A DNA stretch of 37,832 nt from NCBI GenBank assembly GCA_030685025.1, contig JAUXWC010000320.1:1-37832 (forward strand), read 5' to 3'. The DNA is from Rhodoferax sp. Lineage in GTDB: Bacteria > Pseudomonadota > Gammaproteobacteria > Burkholderiales > Burkholderiaceae_C. The notes beneath the pieces are model-generated. The model worked only from the letters and a program-made list of their open reading frames with translations, made no database searches and was not told the origin of the DNA. This document shows, piece by piece, positions 7,751 to 15,773 of the stretch (its first letter is position 1; each line of letters opens with the position of its first letter). The position numbers and the translations under genes were made by a program.

Positions 7751-10341
7751 ATGCCGCCCTGCCTCCCATCGCCACCGCCGTGCGCGCCATCACGCCCGCG
7801 CCGGTGGTCTACCTGCATGTGGCCTTGTTTCTGGCCGGCGGCCGGGTGCTAAGCGACGAGACTTTCCGCTTGGTGAGTTTCCAGGGTCAGGAGAGTATCT
7901 CGGAGCCCTTCGAATTCGATTTGGAATTGCATGCCAACACCAGCCCGCACCATGGCGCCGCGATCGAATTCGACGACATCCTGGGCCAATCGGTGACCGT
8001 GGGGATTCACTACCCGGACCTGGACGGCCAAGGCCAGCAAGCCACGCGCGAGCAGGCCAACCAATGGTTTCAGGACGCGCTGGCACAGCAGGACGAAAGC
8101 CGGCGCCTGTCCTTCTTCAACGGCATCGCGGCCTCTTTTTCGATGGAACAGCCCGGCGTCTACCGACTGACCATGCGAGCGGCCTTGTGGAAGCTGACCC
8201 TGACCAACCGCTACCGCATTCACGCCCAAAGGAACCTGCGCGACGTGATCGACAGCCTGCTCAAGCAGCACCGCCTGGACTACTGCGTCGACGCCCTGGT
8301 GGGCGCCGACAACCTCGCCATCACGCGGGTGCAAGACTGGCTGCAGGCCGGCGAGAGCGACTACGAGTTCCTGCGCCGCCTGATGTCCAAGGCCCACATC
8401 TACTACTTCTTCACCAGCACCGCCAGGACCCATACGGTGGTGTTCGCCAACCGCGCCGCCTACCCCGGCGCCGTGCCAGGCAACCAAGCACTGCGCTACT
8501 GCAGTACCGGGGAAAGCGAACTGGGGCTGACCCAGCCGGACGTGATCTCCGACTACCGCTACCAACAAAGCCTGGTCAGCAGCGTGGTCAACACCGTTTG
8601 CACGCGTGAGGAAGCAGCCTGGGAAGTGGACCCGGTGGCCGGCTTTCACAGCTACCGCGCCAGCACCCAGAACGACCCCGGCGAGTTGCCGTTCAACCAA
8701 TACCTGATCTACCAATACGGCTGCAGCGACGCCGAGGCCGACCACTTTGCCAGCAACACCCAGGACTGCCTGGACAGCGCCAGCCGCCAGTTCAGCGGGT
8801 CGAGCTACTGCCCCTACCTGCGTTGCGGGCACCAATTCAGCACCACGCAGTTCCCACGCGAAGGCCAGTCGCCCGCGCCGGTGCGGCCGGCGCTCGAAGG
8901 CCAGAACTGGGTGCTGACCCAGGTGGAACACCAGGCCACGCTGGATGGGGCCTACCAGAACAAGTTCCGCTCCGGCGATGCGCGCACCTTGGTCACGCCG
9001 TTCTCGCTGCAAGAGACGCAACAGGGCGCGGTGCTGGCTCGGGTGGTTGCGCACAGTTCGGCCAGTTCGGCGCCGGCCAGTTGGCGCTACTACGAAAAAG
9101 CCAACTTCGACCCCGAAACCAGCAGCCTGATCGACACCGACGCCACCTTGGTCACGCTGTCGGCTCAAGGGGTTTGCGTGGTGTTTTCCAGCGACCCGGA
9201 CGACGCACCCGGCGTGTGGGTGAAACTTGCCCCGCACATGCAAACCGCACCCGAGATCGGCGCCCTGGTGCTGGTGGCGCGGGCGCAGGACCAGTCCGAA
9301 TTGCCGGAGATCCAGAGCATCGTGCAGGCCAACGGCAGCAAAGTGGTCAAGCCCTCGGGTTGGACCGCCAACACCAATGTCGGCAGTGCCTACTCGACCA
9401 ACTATGGCGATGGCCAAAGCATCCACTTCGGCCTGACCTCGCAAGCCGACCTGAACCGCGCCACCGGCATCGTGCGCGACCAATACGCCAGCGGGCAGTT
9501 TCGCGACACCTCGTATTCGCAAGGCGCCAGCTACAGCTACGCCACCTCTGAGAGCGGCGCCAGCGGGCTGCTCAGCAAGTCCGACTCCTACGGCTCGACC
9601 TACAGCACCCACCACGGCGCCACCAGTTCCAGCCAGACCGTGTTCGACAACACCACCAGCAACTCGCTGGTGACCGACACCGCCACCAGCATCAGCACCG
9701 TGGCGGTGCTGAGTTCCAACACCAGTACCCAGGCGCTGGTGCAAAGCACCTCCACCACCGGCGCCAGCCAGAGCCTGGAGACGCTGGGCGCGCACGTGGG
9801 CCTGTCCACCACCGGCGTGTCCACCACCACCAGCGCCACCGGCGTGCGGATTCAGGGCAGCATGGAGGGCGTCAGCGTCAGCAGCAGCCTGGTCGGTGAC
9901 AGCACCAGCACGGCGGTGGTCGGAGTCAGCACGCAAACCACTGCCACCGGCGCGAGCACCAGCGTCAACGTCACCGGTGCGTCAACCCACACCTCGCTCA
10001 CCGGCGCCGATACCGGCATCAGCCTGACCGGTATCAGCAGCAACACCGCGCTGACCGGCGCGTCCACGTCCATGAATCTGGTGGGTAGCCACAGCGAGAT
10101 GAGCCTGACCGGCGCCAGCACCCGCATGGCCGTTACCGGCGAGAGCAGTAACCTGTCGGTGCTGGGCAGCAGCACCGACCTGACCTTGGCGGGCAGCAGC
10201 ACCAACATCTCGATCAAGGGCTCGTCCACCTCGATCGACATCACCGGCGCGGGCATCTCGGTGCAGTTGGCCGCCGGCATGGCGTCGATGCACATCACCG
10301 GGTTGTCGCTGACCATCGTCGAGTTGCAGATCTACCTGTGA
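7747..10341 (+). CDS. vgrG: VgrG spike protein with a long nonapeptide-repeat tail (864 aa)
   Basis: The T6SS spike protein, equivalent to phage gp27 plus gp5. Residues about 40-470 form the gp27-like/phage-GPD region (ISEPFEFDLELH, and DWLQAGESDYEFLRRLM typical of VgrG). Residues about 475-530 form the gp5-like OB-fold. Then comes the VgrG signature NVGSAYSTNYGDGQSIHFG at about 544-562. After a Ser/Thr-rich region, residues 671-859 are 21 consecutive nine-residue repeats of the form x-G-x-S-T-x-x-x-hydrophobic (for example TGASTSVNV, TGASTHTSL, AGSSTNISI), probably an elongated beta-helical needle. No toxin domain follows, so it is probably structural, with cargo supplied by partner proteins. 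Confidence 0.93.
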   Translation: MNAALPPIATAVRAITPAPVVYLHVALFLAGGRVLSDETFRLVSFQGQESISEPFEFDLELHANTSPHHGAAIEFDDILGQSVTVGIHYPDLDGQGQQATREQANQWFQDALAQQDESRRLSFFNGIAASFSMEQPGVYRLTMRAALWKLTLTNRYRIHAQRNLRDVIDSLLKQHRLDYCVDALVGADNLAITRVQDWLQAGESDYEFLRRLMSKAHIYYFFTSTARTHTVVFANRAAYPGAVPGNQALRYCSTGESELGLTQPDVISDYRYQQSLVSSVVNTVCTREEAAWEVDPVAGFHSYRASTQNDPGELPFNQYLIYQYGCSDAEADHFASNTQDCLDSASRQFSGSSYCPYLRCGHQFSTTQFPREGQSPAPVRPALEGQNWVLTQVEHQATLDGAYQNKFRSGDARTLVTPFSLQETQQGAVLARVVAHSSASSAPASWRYYEKANFDPETSSLIDTDATLVTLSAQGVCVVFSSDPDDAPGVWVKLAPHMQTAPEIGALVLVARAQDQSELPEIQSIVQANGSKVVKPSGWTANTNVGSAYSTNYGDGQSIHFGLTSQADLNRATGIVRDQYASGQFRDTSYSQGASYSYATSESGASGLLSKSDSYGSTYSTHHGATSSSQTVFDNTTSNSLVTDTATSISTVAVLSSNTSTQALVQSTSTTGASQSLETLGAHVGLSTTGVSTTTSATGVRIQGSMEGVSVSSSLVGDSTSTAVVGVSTQTTATGASTSVNVTGASTHTSLTGADTGISLTGISSNTALTGASTSMNLVGSHSEMSLTGASTRMAVTGESSNLSVLGSSTDLTLAGSSTNISIKGSSTSIDITGAGISVQLAAGMASMHITGLSLTIVELQIYL
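9757..10323 (+). repeat. 21 tandem 27-bp units encoding nonapeptide repeats in VgrG
   Basis: In-frame, gap-free 27-bp units spanning VgrG residues 671-859. The Gly at position 2 is nearly invariant, positions 4-5 are mostly Ser/Thr, and position 9 is usually Val, Leu, Ile or Ala. The DNA copies differ, so the conservation is at protein level rather than a recent DNA expansion. Confidence 0.9.
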
Positions 10342-10351
10342 GCTACGCGCC

Positions 10352-13000
10352 ATGAAGATCATCAAACCTCTGTCACTGGGCCTGCTGCACCGCACTTATC
10401 GGCAGCATGGCGAGAACCGGCTGGTGGTGGTGGGCTTGGGCTTCTTCACGCTGGGCGTGCCGGCCAGCGCGCGCCTGTTGCCCGAGGCGCCGCAATGGGG
10501 GCGCTTGATGAAGGTCTTGCCCAGCGGCCAAGCACTCGATGAGGTGATGCCCAAGGCCAGCGCCGAGGTGATGGTGCTGGGCCAGGCCTGCGCGCCCGCC
10601 GGTCAGGCCGTCACCCAATTGCCGGTGCGCCTGCAACTGGGTGCCATCGACAAACGGCTGATGGTCCATGGCGACCGGCAGTGGCGCTACGGCAGCGTGC
10701 CGCTGTTCTCGGTGGACCCACCAGCGCCGTTCCAAAGCATGCCCTTGGACTGGGCGCACGCCTATGGCGGTCCCGGCCTTGAGGCCAATCCCTTAGGCAA
10801 GGGCTACCACGCCAACCGCCTGGCGGCATTGATCGGCGCCAATCAGGGCGACATGCCCAACCTGGAGTACGCCGATGCGCCCGTGCGCGGCCACGGTGGC
10901 AGCTACGCGCCAGCCGGTTTGGGACCGATGCCGATCGACTGGGAGCCACGCAAGCGCTACGCCGGCAGTTACGGCCCAGCCTGGTTGCAGCAAGACTACC
11001 CTGGCCTGCCGCGTGATCTGGACTGGCGCTTGTACAACCAGGCGCCGCTCGATCAACGCCTGGAGCGCCTGACCGGTTGCGAGGTCTACCGCTTGAGCGG
11101 CATGCACCCCGAGCATGCGGTGCTACAAGGCACGCTGCCCAGCCAGCGCGTGCGCGCCTTCGCGCTGGACCACGCCACGTCGGAACTGCGCGAAGTCGCT
11201 CTGCAACTCGACACCGTCTGGCTGCTGCCCGGCCAGCAGTTGGGCGTTGCCGCCTGGCGCGGGCAACTGAGCGTGGCCGACAGCGACGCCCTGGACGTGC
11301 AGGCCTTGCTGCTGGCCTACGAAGACAGCGCCCAGGCCGCATTGCCGCCGTCGCACTACGCCGAGGTGGCCCGTCTGCGCCTGGACAGCGCCAGCGCCGG
11401 CATGCACGCCTTCAATGAATCGCAACTGGCGCCCAGCGTGCCAGGCACCGCGCCGGCCGCGCCCGACACCACCGCCCAGCAGGCGCGGCTGGACGAGGTT
11501 GCCCAGGCCTTTTGGCAACAGAGTGGCCTGACGCCACCGGCCGACTACCAACCCCCGCAAGCCCAAGCGCCCTTGTTGCAGCCACCCAGCGCGGCCGCCG
11601 TGGCCAGTGGCGACATGGATTTGACGGGCCTGATGCTGCAGGTGCAGACCCTGCAGCAAGACACCCAAGCCCGCGCACAAGCCCAGCGCGAAGCCCTGCA
11701 ACAGCAACTGGGCGAACTGCACGCGACGCTGGCTGACAGCGCCACCCATGCCAGCCACGACGCCAGCACGGCCCCACTGGCGAGCGACACATCCGCCAGT
11801 GCCACCACCTGGCAACAGGTGTTGGCGCGCGCCGATGGCAGCGCCGACGCGCAGACCCTGGCCTCGCTGGCTTTCGTGCAGTCCGCTCACTGCACCAGCG
11901 CAACCAACCCCGCCGATCCTGCCGCCAGCAGCCCGGCGCAAATGGCCCTGGCGATGAAAGCCCAGGCACGTCACGCCTCGCCCACGCCGATTGCACCGGC
12001 GCAGCGCCTGGCACCGGATCTGGCCACGCAGTTGGGCGCGCAGGTATTGGCCTGGGTGCGTGCCGGTGTGCCACTGGCCGGGCGTGACCTGAGCGGCGCC
12101 AACTTACACGGTGCGCAATTGGACGGCCTCGACCTGTCGGGCTGCCTGCTGGAATACGCCGACTTGAGTGGTGCCAGCCTGCGCGGCGCCCAGTTGCACG
12201 GGGCCGTGCTGACCCAGGCCACCTTGTCGCGTGCCGACTTCAGCGGGGCCGACCTGCGCCAAGCCAACCTGTGCGCCAGCGTGGCCCACTGCACCTGCTT
12301 TGAACGGGCCCAGTTGGGCGAAGTGCGCGCCACCTTGGCACGCTGGCCGGGCGCCAACGCCGCTGGTGCCACGCTCAGCGCGGCCCTGCTGGACCAGACC
12401 GATCTGTCACAAGCCTGCTTTGATGAGTCAAAACTGGACGGTACGGTGTTGACCCAGGCGGCGTTGACCGGCAGCACCTGGCGCGGCGCGACTTTCAACA
12501 AGGTGGTGGCCTGGACCGTGCAGGCCCAAGGCGCGGACTTCTCGCGCTCCCAGTGGCAACGTAGCGCCCTGCTGGGCTGCGATTTGGGCCACAGCCAGTG
12601 GCAGGGTGCCCGCCTGAGCCAACTGCAAGGCGGCAACAGTGATTGGACCGGCGCCGAGCTGCGCGCCGTCAAGGCCGAGCGTTGCAGTTGGCCCAGCGGC
12701 CAGTTGCGCGGTGTCCATTTCGACGGGGCCTATTTGTCCCAGTGCGACCTCAGTCGCGCCGACCTGGGCGGCGCCAGTCTTGCGGATGGCTGCTTCCCCA
12801 AGAGCCTGTTCATGCAAACCAAGTTGGTGGGCGCCAAGGCACAAGGCGCCGACTTCTTCCAGGCGCTGTTGCGCAAGGCCGACTTCACCCGCGCCGACCT
12901 GCGCCAAGCCAACCTGTACCACGCCGAGTTGACCGAAATTGGTCTGCTTGGGGCCAACACCGAAGGCCTGCGCCTAGACGCCCAGAGGGTGCTGCAATGA
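10352..13000 (+). CDS. DUF2169 domain plus pentapeptide-repeat protein (882 aa), T6SS accessory
   Basis: Residues 1 to about 300 match DUF2169, a domain repeatedly found in T6SS clusters beside vgrG and thought to act in effector or spike assembly; marks are LDWAHAYGGPGLEANPLGKGY and DLDWRLYNQAP. Residues about 300-570 are a low-complexity Ala/Gln/Pro linker with a coiled-coil-like stretch near 427-460 (LQVQTLQQDTQARAQAQREA). Residues about 580-870 are pentapeptide repeats of the A(D/N)LxX type (LSGANLHGAQLDGLDLSG), which fold as a right-handed quadrilateral beta-helix. It begins ten bases after vgrG ends, and its stop overlaps the next start (ATGA). A loading or adaptor role is inference from family and position. 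Confidence 0.88.
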   Translation: MKIIKPLSLGLLHRTYRQHGENRLVVVGLGFFTLGVPASARLLPEAPQWGRLMKVLPSGQALDEVMPKASAEVMVLGQACAPAGQAVTQLPVRLQLGAIDKRLMVHGDRQWRYGSVPLFSVDPPAPFQSMPLDWAHAYGGPGLEANPLGKGYHANRLAALIGANQGDMPNLEYADAPVRGHGGSYAPAGLGPMPIDWEPRKRYAGSYGPAWLQQDYPGLPRDLDWRLYNQAPLDQRLERLTGCEVYRLSGMHPEHAVLQGTLPSQRVRAFALDHATSELREVALQLDTVWLLPGQQLGVAAWRGQLSVADSDALDVQALLLAYEDSAQAALPPSHYAEVARLRLDSASAGMHAFNESQLAPSVPGTAPAAPDTTAQQARLDEVAQAFWQQSGLTPPADYQPPQAQAPLLQPPSAAAVASGDMDLTGLMLQVQTLQQDTQARAQAQREALQQQLGELHATLADSATHASHDASTAPLASDTSASATTWQQVLARADGSADAQTLASLAFVQSAHCTSATNPADPAASSPAQMALAMKAQARHASPTPIAPAQRLAPDLATQLGAQVLAWVRAGVPLAGRDLSGANLHGAQLDGLDLSGCLLEYADLSGASLRGAQLHGAVLTQATLSRADFSGADLRQANLCASVAHCTCFERAQLGEVRATLARWPGANAAGATLSAALLDQTDLSQACFDESKLDGTVLTQAALTGSTWRGATFNKVVAWTVQAQGADFSRSQWQRSALLGCDLGHSQWQGARLSQLQGGNSDWTGAELRAVKAERCSWPSGQLRGVHFDGAYLSQCDLSRADLGGASLADGCFPKSLFMQTKLVGAKAQGADFFQALLRKADFTRADLRQANLYHAELTEIGLLGANTEGLRLDAQRVLQ

Positions 13001-14070
13001 GCGCCGCGGACTGGACCCTGATCGACCGTTGGCTGCGCCTGGGTCGGCCGATTCACGCGCAGTCCTTGCCCGAGCTGGACGCCAGCGGCCACGCACTTGA
13101 GGGCGCAGTGTTCAACCAATGCGACCTGCGTCATTCGCGCTGGCAAGCGGCGGCGCTGCAAGGCGCCACCTTCATCCACTGCGACCTGCGCGGCGCCGAC
13201 TGGCGCGGCGCGCTGCTGCACAGCGTCACCTTCTCGCAATGCGATCTGCGGGGCTCGCGCTGGAACGACACGCCGGCGAGCTTGTTGGCGCTGTCAGATT
13301 GCCCGCTCCACGACAGCGATTGGCGCGGCGCAAGACTGGAGAAGTCGCTGTGGTCGCAATGCCCGCTGAATGGCTCGCAGTGGCAGGGCGCGCACCTGCT
13401 GCGCAGCGCCTTGGCATCTTGCCAGTGGAACGACAGCCAATGGGCCGGTGCCCACTTGGTGCAGACCGCGCTCAACGGCGCCGACCTGCGCCAGGCCAAG
13501 CTGGGCGGCCTACTGGCCGACAGCAGCCTGTTCATCAAGGCCAATTTCTCCGGCCTGTGCCTGAGCGGCATGGCCTTGCCACGCTGCACCCTGCAAGGCG
13601 CCGAATTCTCGGCAACCGATCTCAGCGGCGCCCAATTGACGGAGTGCAATGCCTGCCAGGCGTGTTTCAAGGACAGCGACTTGACCGGGCTGATCGCGCC
13701 GCGTGGCCTGTTCGCGCAGGCCCAGTTCACGCGGGTGCGGCTGGAGGGTGCGCAACTGGAAGGCGCGGTGCTGCAAAAAGCGCAGCTCAAGCAGGTCAGT
13801 TTGCGCGCCGCCCAGCTCGCCCGCACGGTATGGGATCACGCCAGCTTGGAGCAAGTCAGCCTGGTCGATGGCGATTTGCGCTACAGCCGCTTTGCCCACG
13901 CCCAGGGCCAGCAAGTGGACTTTGGCCGCTGCCAACTGGCGCGCGCCAACTTTCACGGCGCGCGCTGGGTTGACAGCAACTTCAGCGGCGCCGACCTGGC
14001 CAACGCACGCGGCACCGACCCAGCCTTGGTCGCCGCCGAACAACGTTCCCTGGAAATGGAGTGCTCATGA
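12997..14070 (+). CDS. Pentapeptide-repeat protein (357 aa), T6SS accessory
   Basis: Almost the whole protein, from about residue 25 to 345, is pentapeptide repeats (FNQCDLRHSRWQ, FIHCDLRGADWRG, FSATDLSGAQLTEC), predicted to form one long beta-helix. Trp and Gln are commoner than in many such proteins. It lacks DUF2169 and resembles the C-terminal half of its upstream neighbour, suggesting duplication or a paired function. Its start overlaps the upstream stop (ATGA). Its own stop overlaps the start of the 53-codon ORF (ATGA at 14067-14070). Role unknown; probably an accessory for spike or cargo. Confidence 0.87.
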   Translation: MSAADWTLIDRWLRLGRPIHAQSLPELDASGHALEGAVFNQCDLRHSRWQAAALQGATFIHCDLRGADWRGALLHSVTFSQCDLRGSRWNDTPASLLALSDCPLHDSDWRGARLEKSLWSQCPLNGSQWQGAHLLRSALASCQWNDSQWAGAHLVQTALNGADLRQAKLGGLLADSSLFIKANFSGLCLSGMALPRCTLQGAEFSATDLSGAQLTECNACQACFKDSDLTGLIAPRGLFAQAQFTRVRLEGAQLEGAVLQKAQLKQVSLRAAQLARTVWDHASLEQVSLVDGDLRYSRFAHAQGQQVDFGRCQLARANFHGARWVDSNFSGADLANARGTDPALVAAEQRSLEMECS

Positions 14071-14228
14071 CAGCTATCGAAGTCACCCCGACGCGCCGCG
14101 CGCAAGGCCGTCATGGCGCGTGCAACGCATGCAAGCCCGTCATTGCGAGCGCAGCGCGGCAATCCATGTTTGCGGCACGCCACGGTGGATTGCCGCGCTG
14201 CGCTCGCAATGACGGAGATATTCCATGA
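14067..14228 (+). CDS. 53-codon ORF carrying an inserted palindromic repeat; probable remnant or coupling peptide
   Basis: Starts MTAIEVTPTRRAQ and overlaps both neighbours by ATGA (14067-14070 and 14225-14228), so translational coupling along the operon could pass through it. Residues about 25-50 (VIASAARQS ... CARNDG) are simply the translation of the perfect inverted repeat 14138-14214. I read it as the first codons of a former gene start, probably of the DUF3540 gene, into which the repeat inserted while an open frame was preserved. A functional peptide is possible but unsupported. Confidence 0.4.
   Translation: MTAIEVTPTRRAQGRHGACNACKPVIASAARQSMFAARHGGLPRCARNDGDIP
14138..14214. repeat. 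REP/MITE-like perfect 29-bp inverted repeat
   Basis: The left arm 14138-14166 begins CGTCATTGCGAGCGCAGCG, and the right arm 14186-14214 is its exact reverse complement, with 19 bases between. The GTCATTGCGAGCGnAGCG core is a familiar dispersed palindromic repeat in many proteobacteria. In RNA it would make a very stable hairpin in the middle of the T6SS transcript. Confidence 0.9.
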
Positions 14229-14794
14229 ACGCCTCACATCTCAACACCCTCGAAGCCCTGCCGCCGCGCGTGCTGCCCACACCTGAGCTGTGCTGGGCCG
14301 AGTCGCAAGTGAGCCAGTGCCTGGCGCCGGGCCACTACCGCCTGAGCGACGGACGGCTGGCGCAACAAGCCGCCTCCTGCCTGCTGACACCCGAGCCCGG
14401 CGACGGCGTGCTGCTGTTGCAAGCGCCGTCGGGGCGCTACATCACGCAGGTCTTGTGGCGCAGCCAAGCGGACCGCGCGCAACTGTCGGTGCCGGGTGCG
14501 CAAGTGTTGGCGATTGCGCAGGGCAGCGTGGAACTGAACTGCACGCAGCAGATTGCCCTGCGCAGCCTGGGGGATGTGGAACTCACGTCCGCCAACGGCG
14601 CGGTCTCGCTCAACGCTCGCCACATTCTGAGCAGCGCCGCGCAGACCATGGTGCACAACGCCCAGCACCTGGTCACCCATGTTCAGCACTGTGTGTTGCA
14701 GGTCGCGCAACTGCTGCGGGTGCACGGCCGCCAAACGCTGATCACCGCCGAGCAGGACATGAAGCTCGACGCCGAGCGCATCAGCCTGGGCTAA
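14225..14794 (+). CDS. DUF3540 protein (189 aa), T6SS accessory
   Basis: Matches DUF3540, a family found almost only in T6SS clusters with DUF2169 and PAAR-like DUF4150 genes. Residues about 55-85 (GDGVLLLQAPSGRYITQVLW) form a beta-rich segment. The C-terminal half (GSVELNCTQQIALRSLGDVELTSANGAVSLNARHI ending MKLDAERISLG) has repeated short strands separated by Gly/Asn turns, like the beta-helical stem of VgrG. It may extend or cap the spike; that is inference. Start ATG 14225 overlaps the 53-codon ORF stop. Spacing to the next gene is 20 bases. Confidence 0.82.
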   Translation: MNASHLNTLEALPPRVLPTPELCWAESQVSQCLAPGHYRLSDGRLAQQAASCLLTPEPGDGVLLLQAPSGRYITQVLWRSQADRAQLSVPGAQVLAIAQGSVELNCTQQIALRSLGDVELTSANGAVSLNARHILSSAAQTMVHNAQHLVTHVQHCVLQVAQLLRVHGRQTLITAEQDMKLDAERISLG

Positions 14795-14814
14795 GCCTGG
14801 AAAGGGCCACCACC

Positions 14815-15207
14815 ATGTTCGCCAACACCAGCCTGTGCGTGCTTAACTTCGCGTTTCCCGACGTCTGCAAGACCCCCACGCCGGCCGGGCCGATACCGCT
14901 GCCCTACCCGAACTTCGCGCTGTCGATCACGCACATCCCCTCGCAGTTCTGCGTGGTCATTGGCGGCGGTCTGGCGGAGAACCTGCTGACCCAGGGCACC
15001 CTCAGCCAGGGTGACGACCTGGGCCTGGCCGGGGGCATCATCTCCAACGACGACATGGGTCCGGACCGTTATGTGCTGGGCAGCTTCAAGGTCTGCTTTG
15101 GAGGGGTGTTTGCCACCCGCCTGACCAGCCTGACGATTCAGAACCTGATCAACATCCCCGGCATGTCGATCACGCCCTCGCAAGTGTGCGTGCTGGTGTT
15201 GAGTTAA
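14815..15207 (+). CDS. PAAR-like DUF4150 spike-tip protein (130 aa)
   Basis: A small protein matching the PAAR-like DUF4150 family, which sharpens the tip of the VgrG spike. Supporting features are the N-terminal MFANTSLCVLNFAFPDVCKTPTPAGPIPLPYPNFA pattern (metal-binding-like Cys/His spacing and a proline-rich segment), the GLAGGIISNDDMGPDRYVLGS segment and the MSITPSQVCVLVLS end. ATG 14815 follows GGAAAGGG (14799-14806). No toxin domain is attached, so it is a stand-alone tip. The neighbouring DUF3540 and DUF2169 genes are its usual companions. Confidence 0.83.
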   Translation: MFANTSLCVLNFAFPDVCKTPTPAGPIPLPYPNFALSITHIPSQFCVVIGGGLAENLLTQGTLSQGDDLGLAGGIISNDDMGPDRYVLGSFKVCFGGVFATRLTSLTIQNLINIPGMSITPSQVCVLVLS

Positions 15208-15277
15208 CGCCATGAGCGCCGCGCCGGGTCGTCCCCAAGCAAGCTCGCACCGCCGTGCGCAGCACGAAGGTACTCCA

Positions 15278-15751
15278 ATGTGCCCCGCGCCGCGCCTGTT
15301 CACCCTGTTGGCGCTGGCCGTGGCGCTGAGTGGCTGCGCCATGCTCGACAAGCTGCTGGGCATCGCGCCGACCACGCCCTTGAAACAGGTGCAACTGGTG
15401 GCCGAACTCGGCGCCAACCAAGACAGCGCCACCGCCATCGACCTGGTATTTGTCTACGACGACAACGCCCGCGGCCTGCTGCCCAAGACTGGACCGGAGT
15501 GGTTCGCCAACAAGGCGGCCTTGTTGGCCAGCCTGACCTTGTCGCTGGACGTGGTGTCCCTGCAAGTGCCACCGGCCAGCAGTGTGCCCGAGGTGCCCCT
15601 GCCCGGGCGCCACCGCAAGGCGCTGGCGGTCTACAGCTACGTCAACTTCCTGAGCCCCGCCGGGCAAGCCATGGGCCAGTTGACGCCGTTCAAGTGCGCC
15701 CAGATCACGCTGGCCGCCACCGTCGTGCGCTACCAGGCTTGCAGCACCTAG
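15278..15751 (+). CDS. tssJ: TssJ-like outer-membrane lipoprotein (157 aa)
   Basis: The N-terminus is a lipoprotein signal: MCPAPR, a hydrophobic run (LFTLLALAVAL), then lipobox LSGC with Cys20 as the lipidated residue and Ala at +2, fitting outer-membrane sorting. The mature part is beta-rich and contains VQLVAELGANQDSATAIDLVFVYD and ALAVYSYVNFLSP, consistent with the TssJ transthyretin-like fold. TssJ anchors the TssLM complex to the outer membrane. An in-frame ATG at 15212 would place 22 Arg/Ser-rich residues before the signal and is rejected; GAAGG at 15266-15270 supports 15278. Position just before tssK fits. Confidence 0.85.
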   Translation: MCPAPRLFTLLALAVALSGCAMLDKLLGIAPTTPLKQVQLVAELGANQDSATAIDLVFVYDDNARGLLPKTGPEWFANKAALLASLTLSLDVVSLQVPPASSVPEVPLPGRHRKALAVYSYVNFLSPAGQAMGQLTPFKCAQITLAATVVRYQACST

Positions 15752-15773
15752 CGACCCCCCAAAGGAGAGCGTC

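Noticed and set aside
7849-9936. Minus-strand open frame of 695 codons opposite vgrG
   Set aside because: Gly/His/Val-rich shadow of the VgrG frame without motifs or a ribosome-binding site.
9852-10316. Hydrophobic minus-strand frame that looks like a multi-helix membrane protein
   Set aside because: It is the reverse complement of the Ser/Thr/Gly-rich VgrG repeats, which automatically yields Val/Leu/Ala-rich sequence.
9757-10323. RTX-type calcium-binding nonapeptides in VgrG
   Set aside because: Period is nine, but the GGxGxD motif is absent; Ser/Thr replace the aspartates needed for calcium.
15212-15277. Upstream ATG for the TssJ-like lipoprotein
   Set aside because: Would put 22 polar, Arg/Ser-rich residues before the lipoprotein signal; ATG 15278 gives a clean signal and has GAAGG upstream. 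The stretch may be a repeat fragment, but I could not confirm that.
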